Below are positions 22,499-24,491 of a stretch of 24,491 bases of DNA, in pieces. The DNA is taken from NCBI GenBank assembly GCA_934438135.1, contig CAKSBP010000044.1, forward strand, positions 1-24,491. Reading direction: 5' to 3'. This stretch comes from an uncultured Clostridium sp. (lineage in GTDB: Bacteria; Bacillota; Clostridia; Lachnospirales; Lachnospiraceae). Every line of letters begins with the position of its first letter. Position 1 is the stretch's first letter. The notes beneath the pieces were generated by a model. It had not been told where the DNA came from. It saw only the letters and a list, made by a program, of their open reading frames with translations, and made no database searches. A program made the translations under genes and the position numbers.

Positions 22499-23935
22499 CT
22501 ACGCCAGTTCCCCCATATAATAGAATCCTTTGGATTCACTGAGTTTTACATCCACAATTTTTCCAATCATATCTTCACTTCCCTTAAAATGAACAAGAAG
22601 ATTATTGGTTAGTCTTCCGGTCATCAGTTCCGAATTCTGACTATTGATTTCTTCCACTAATACTTTCTCTACTTTTCCAGCATCTCTTCCCGCAAGTTCT
22701 GCAGAAATTTTCTGAATTTCCTTTAACAAACGGTCAAATCGGTCTTTAATTACATCTTCCGGTACCTGTTCTTCCATTTTCGCAGCAGGAGTACCAGTAC
22801 GCTTGGAATAAATAAAAGTATATGCACTTTCATAGCGTACTTTTCTTACGACGTCCAGTGTTTCCTGGAAATCTTCCTCTGTTTCTCCTGGAAAGCCAAC
22901 AATAATATCTGTTGTTAAGGAAATATTTGGAACTGCTTCTTTAATCTTTTCAGCCAATGTTAAATACTGTTCCTTCGTATAATGACGGTTCATAATATTT
23001 AACAGTCTGCTGCTTCCAGACTGTACCGGCAGGTGCAGGTGGTTGCAGATTTTCTTGGAATGTTTCATCACTTCAATTAAATCATCGGATAAATCCTTTG
23101 GATGAGATGTCATGAAACGAATTCTTTCCAGTCCTTCAATTTTTTCAATCTCCTGTAACAGCTCTGCAAATGTCATCGGATTTTCTAAATTTTTTCCGTA
23201 AGAATTTACATTCTGTCCGAGTAACATAATTTCCACAACACCATCTGCCACAAGGCTTTCAATTTCACGAATGATATCTTTTGGATTTCTGCTTCTTTCT
23301 CTTCCTCGTACATATGGAACAATACAATAACTACAAAAATTATTGCAGCCATACATAATATTGACACCTGCTTTAAAAGAATATTTTCTTTCGCTTGGAA
23401 GGTCTTCTACGATTTCCGTTGTATCTTTCCATATATCAATAATCATACCTTTGGAATCGATTCTTGCCTGCATTAACTCTGCAAGCTTAAAAATATTGTG
23501 CGTACCAAAAATAATATCTACAAAACGGTAGCTTTCTTTGATTTTTTCCACTACAGACTCCTCCTGCATCATACAGCCGCAGAGTGCAATCATCATATGA
23601 GGATTTTGTTCTTTTAATTTTTTTAAAAAACCAAGTCTTCCATAAACTTTCAGATTTGCATTTTCACGTACAGTACATGTGTTAAAAATAACAAAATCTG
23701 CATGCTCATCTTCTATCATCTGGTAACCAATGTTTTCTAAAATACCAATGATTTTTTCGGAATCACGGGCATTCATCTGACAACCGAATGTATTGACACA
23801 GGCAGTTAAAGGACGTCCTAATTTCTGACTCTGTAAAGAAACCCATTTCTTTAAGGATTCCATATAAGCATACTGGATCTGTGTCTGATTTGCTGTATTG
23901 TCTATGTTAAGTTTTGACTGTTCTAAATTCTGCAC
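22499..23935 (-). CDS. miaB: tRNA-2-methylthio-N6-dimethylallyladenosine synthase MiaB
   Basis: 478 aa. MiaB converts i6A37 to ms2i6A37 in tRNAs reading UNN codons. The N-terminal MTTase domain has Cys52 (FGCQMN), Cys87 (NTCTVR) and Cys121 (LCGC), ligands of the auxiliary 4Fe-4S cluster. The radical SAM motif CNNFCSYC contains Cys197, Cys201 and Cys204. A TRAM domain forms the C-terminus (about 415-478). The translation begins with GTG 23935; AGGAG lies 8 nt upstream. The roughly 35 residues before the MTTase core are a lineage-specific extension. A near-consensus promoter (23989-24017) precedes it, with S66 peptidase downstream in the same unit. Confidence 0.96.
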   Translation of the reverse strand: MQNLEQSKLNIDNTANQTQIQYAYMESLKKWVSLQSQKLGRPLTACVNTFGCQMNARDSEKIIGILENIGYQMIEDEHADFVIFNTCTVRENANLKVYGRLGFLKKLKEQNPHMMIALCGCMMQEESVVEKIKESYRFVDIIFGTHNIFKLAELMQARIDSKGMIIDIWKDTTEIVEDLPSERKYSFKAGVNIMYGCNNFCSYCIVPYVRGRERSRNPKDIIREIESLVADGVVEIMLLGQNVNSYGKNLENPMTFAELLQEIEKIEGLERIRFMTSHPKDLSDDLIEVMKHSKKICNHLHLPVQSGSSRLLNIMNRHYTKEQYLTLAEKIKEAVPNISLTTDIIVGFPGETEEDFQETLDVVRKVRYESAYTFIYSKRTGTPAAKMEEQVPEDVIKDRFDRLLKEIQKISAELAGRDAGKVEKVLVEEINSQNSELMTGRLTNNLLVHFKGSEDMIGKIVDVKLSESKGFYYMGELA

Positions 23936-23988
23936 TACTTATTCTCCTATCGTATCTTAATTTTTACAAAATATTTTTCAACTAACTT

Positions 23989-24017
23989 ATCATACTATGT
24001 TTTTTGAAAGTTGGCAA
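23989..24017 (-). promoter_or_regulatory. miaB promoter
   Basis: Minus strand TTGCCA (24017-24012), 17-bp spacer, TATGAT (23994-23989), 54 nt upstream of the GTG start. Both hexamers match 5 of 6. Confidence 0.8.
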
Positions 24018-24441
24018 TATCGAAATGAATTTGAGTGCTCACAGTTTTATCCACGGAGAAATAGAGATAGATTATTGATTCTAGATAGAAATTGCCATTA
24101 TGGATATTGATATACACTCTTGATTTTTCAAAAAAACAAAAGTTGAACTAACAGGTATAAAAGATACGACGCAGTGGCTAGTTAACAGGAGAATGTTAAA
24201 GAGAATCTTTGGCATAACATAAAATACTGCTTCTGGCGTAACCTTTGTACATCCTAGATTACGGCGATGTCGAAAAGAACTGATAGAAAGCGAAAGGAAG
24301 ATTATGTTCAGTGCAATATTTTTTGTATCGAACATATCTCATAAAAGTTTCCATACATCGTATGTTAATGTTCATCAAAGGTGCTAATAATACAAAGAAT
24401 ACTGCCAACAGCGTTGTAACCGTCAACTCAACAACGCATTT
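24018..24441. other. Intergenic stretch with no recognised gene
   Basis: About 420 nt between the miaB promoter and the terminator at the right edge. An 84-codon minus-strand frame (24081-24335) lacks a ribosome-binding site and looks non-coding. GCGTTGT (minus strand, about 24438) and ACAACGC form a short inverted repeat near 24410-24438. I see no tRNA, riboswitch or transposase signature. It may hold decayed sequence. Confidence 0.5.
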
Positions 24442-24491
24442 AAAAAAGACATGTCAACCAGTATAATAAGCTTACTGGTTTGAACATGTCT
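24442..24491 (-). terminator. Terminator of a gene beyond the right edge
   Basis: On the minus strand AGACATGTTCAAACCAGTA pairs with TACTGGTTGACATGTCT over about 17 bp with two bulges, then TTTTTT. It implies a minus-strand gene ending just past position 24491. Confidence 0.75.

Noticed and set aside
24081..24335. 84-codon minus-strand frame in the right-hand gap
   Set aside because: No ribosome-binding site before the ATG, odd composition, no family resemblance; probably chance.
24442..24491. Palindrome as the end of a transposable element
   Set aside because: Hairpin plus T-run on the minus strand is explained as a terminator; no transposase or second copy is visible.

Overview
The window looks like a chromosomal segment of a low-GC Firmicute, most likely a Lachnospiraceae gut clostridium (Blautia/Dorea/Ruminococcus-like). 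I infer this from gene content, AT-rich sequence, strong GGAGG ribosome-binding sites, and the clostridial set TIGR03960 radical SAM / TIGR03936 / RNase E-G / rplU-prp-rpmA-obgE. I could not run a database search. Almost all genes lie on the minus strand; only one convincing gene (15069-15878) is on plus. There is no rRNA, tRNA, CRISPR array, prophage or intact insertion sequence.

Layout, left to right (transcription mostly right to left). (1) 1-3622: a three-gene unit, VTC-type polyphosphate polymerase domain protein, then DUF4956 membrane protein, then a membrane-anchored CotH-kinase-like protein, ending in a strong terminator. Its promoter is preceded by six ACA-containing repeats at an exact 11-bp period, which resembles a PhoP (Pho box) array. 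(2) 3668-6270: ribosome/GTPase block rplU-prp-rpmA with its own promoter and probable L21 leader, then two terminator-like hairpins, then obgE. L27 has the N-terminal extension that the Prp protease, encoded beside it, removes. (3) 6278-9975: a MATE transporter with its own strong promoter, and a secreted cell-wall amidase with stalk domains. (4) 10046-14583: radical SAM protein, TIGR03936 protein, RNase E/G and YbaK-type deacylase in a tightly overlapping operon, probably reading through to the amidase. (5) 14556-15926: two divergent hypothetical membrane proteins, one a zinc-ribbon protein. (6) 15936-20044: SNF2/SWIM helicase translationally coupled to a YegS-type lipid kinase. (7) 20262-21311: an orphan LytTR regulator whose phosphoacceptor Asp is replaced by Glu, followed by a candidate small transcript with its own promoter and terminator. 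(8) 21335-24017: miaB and an S66 LD-carboxypeptidase in one operon ending in an unusual long inverted repeat. (9) 24018-24491: no gene recognised except the terminator of a gene outside the window.

The most interesting parts are the VTC/DUF4956/CotH unit under an apparent phosphate-starvation operator, the degenerate-receiver LytTR regulator beside a candidate small RNA, and the long inverted repeat downstream of the S66 peptidase. The rest is ordinary clostridial housekeeping DNA.
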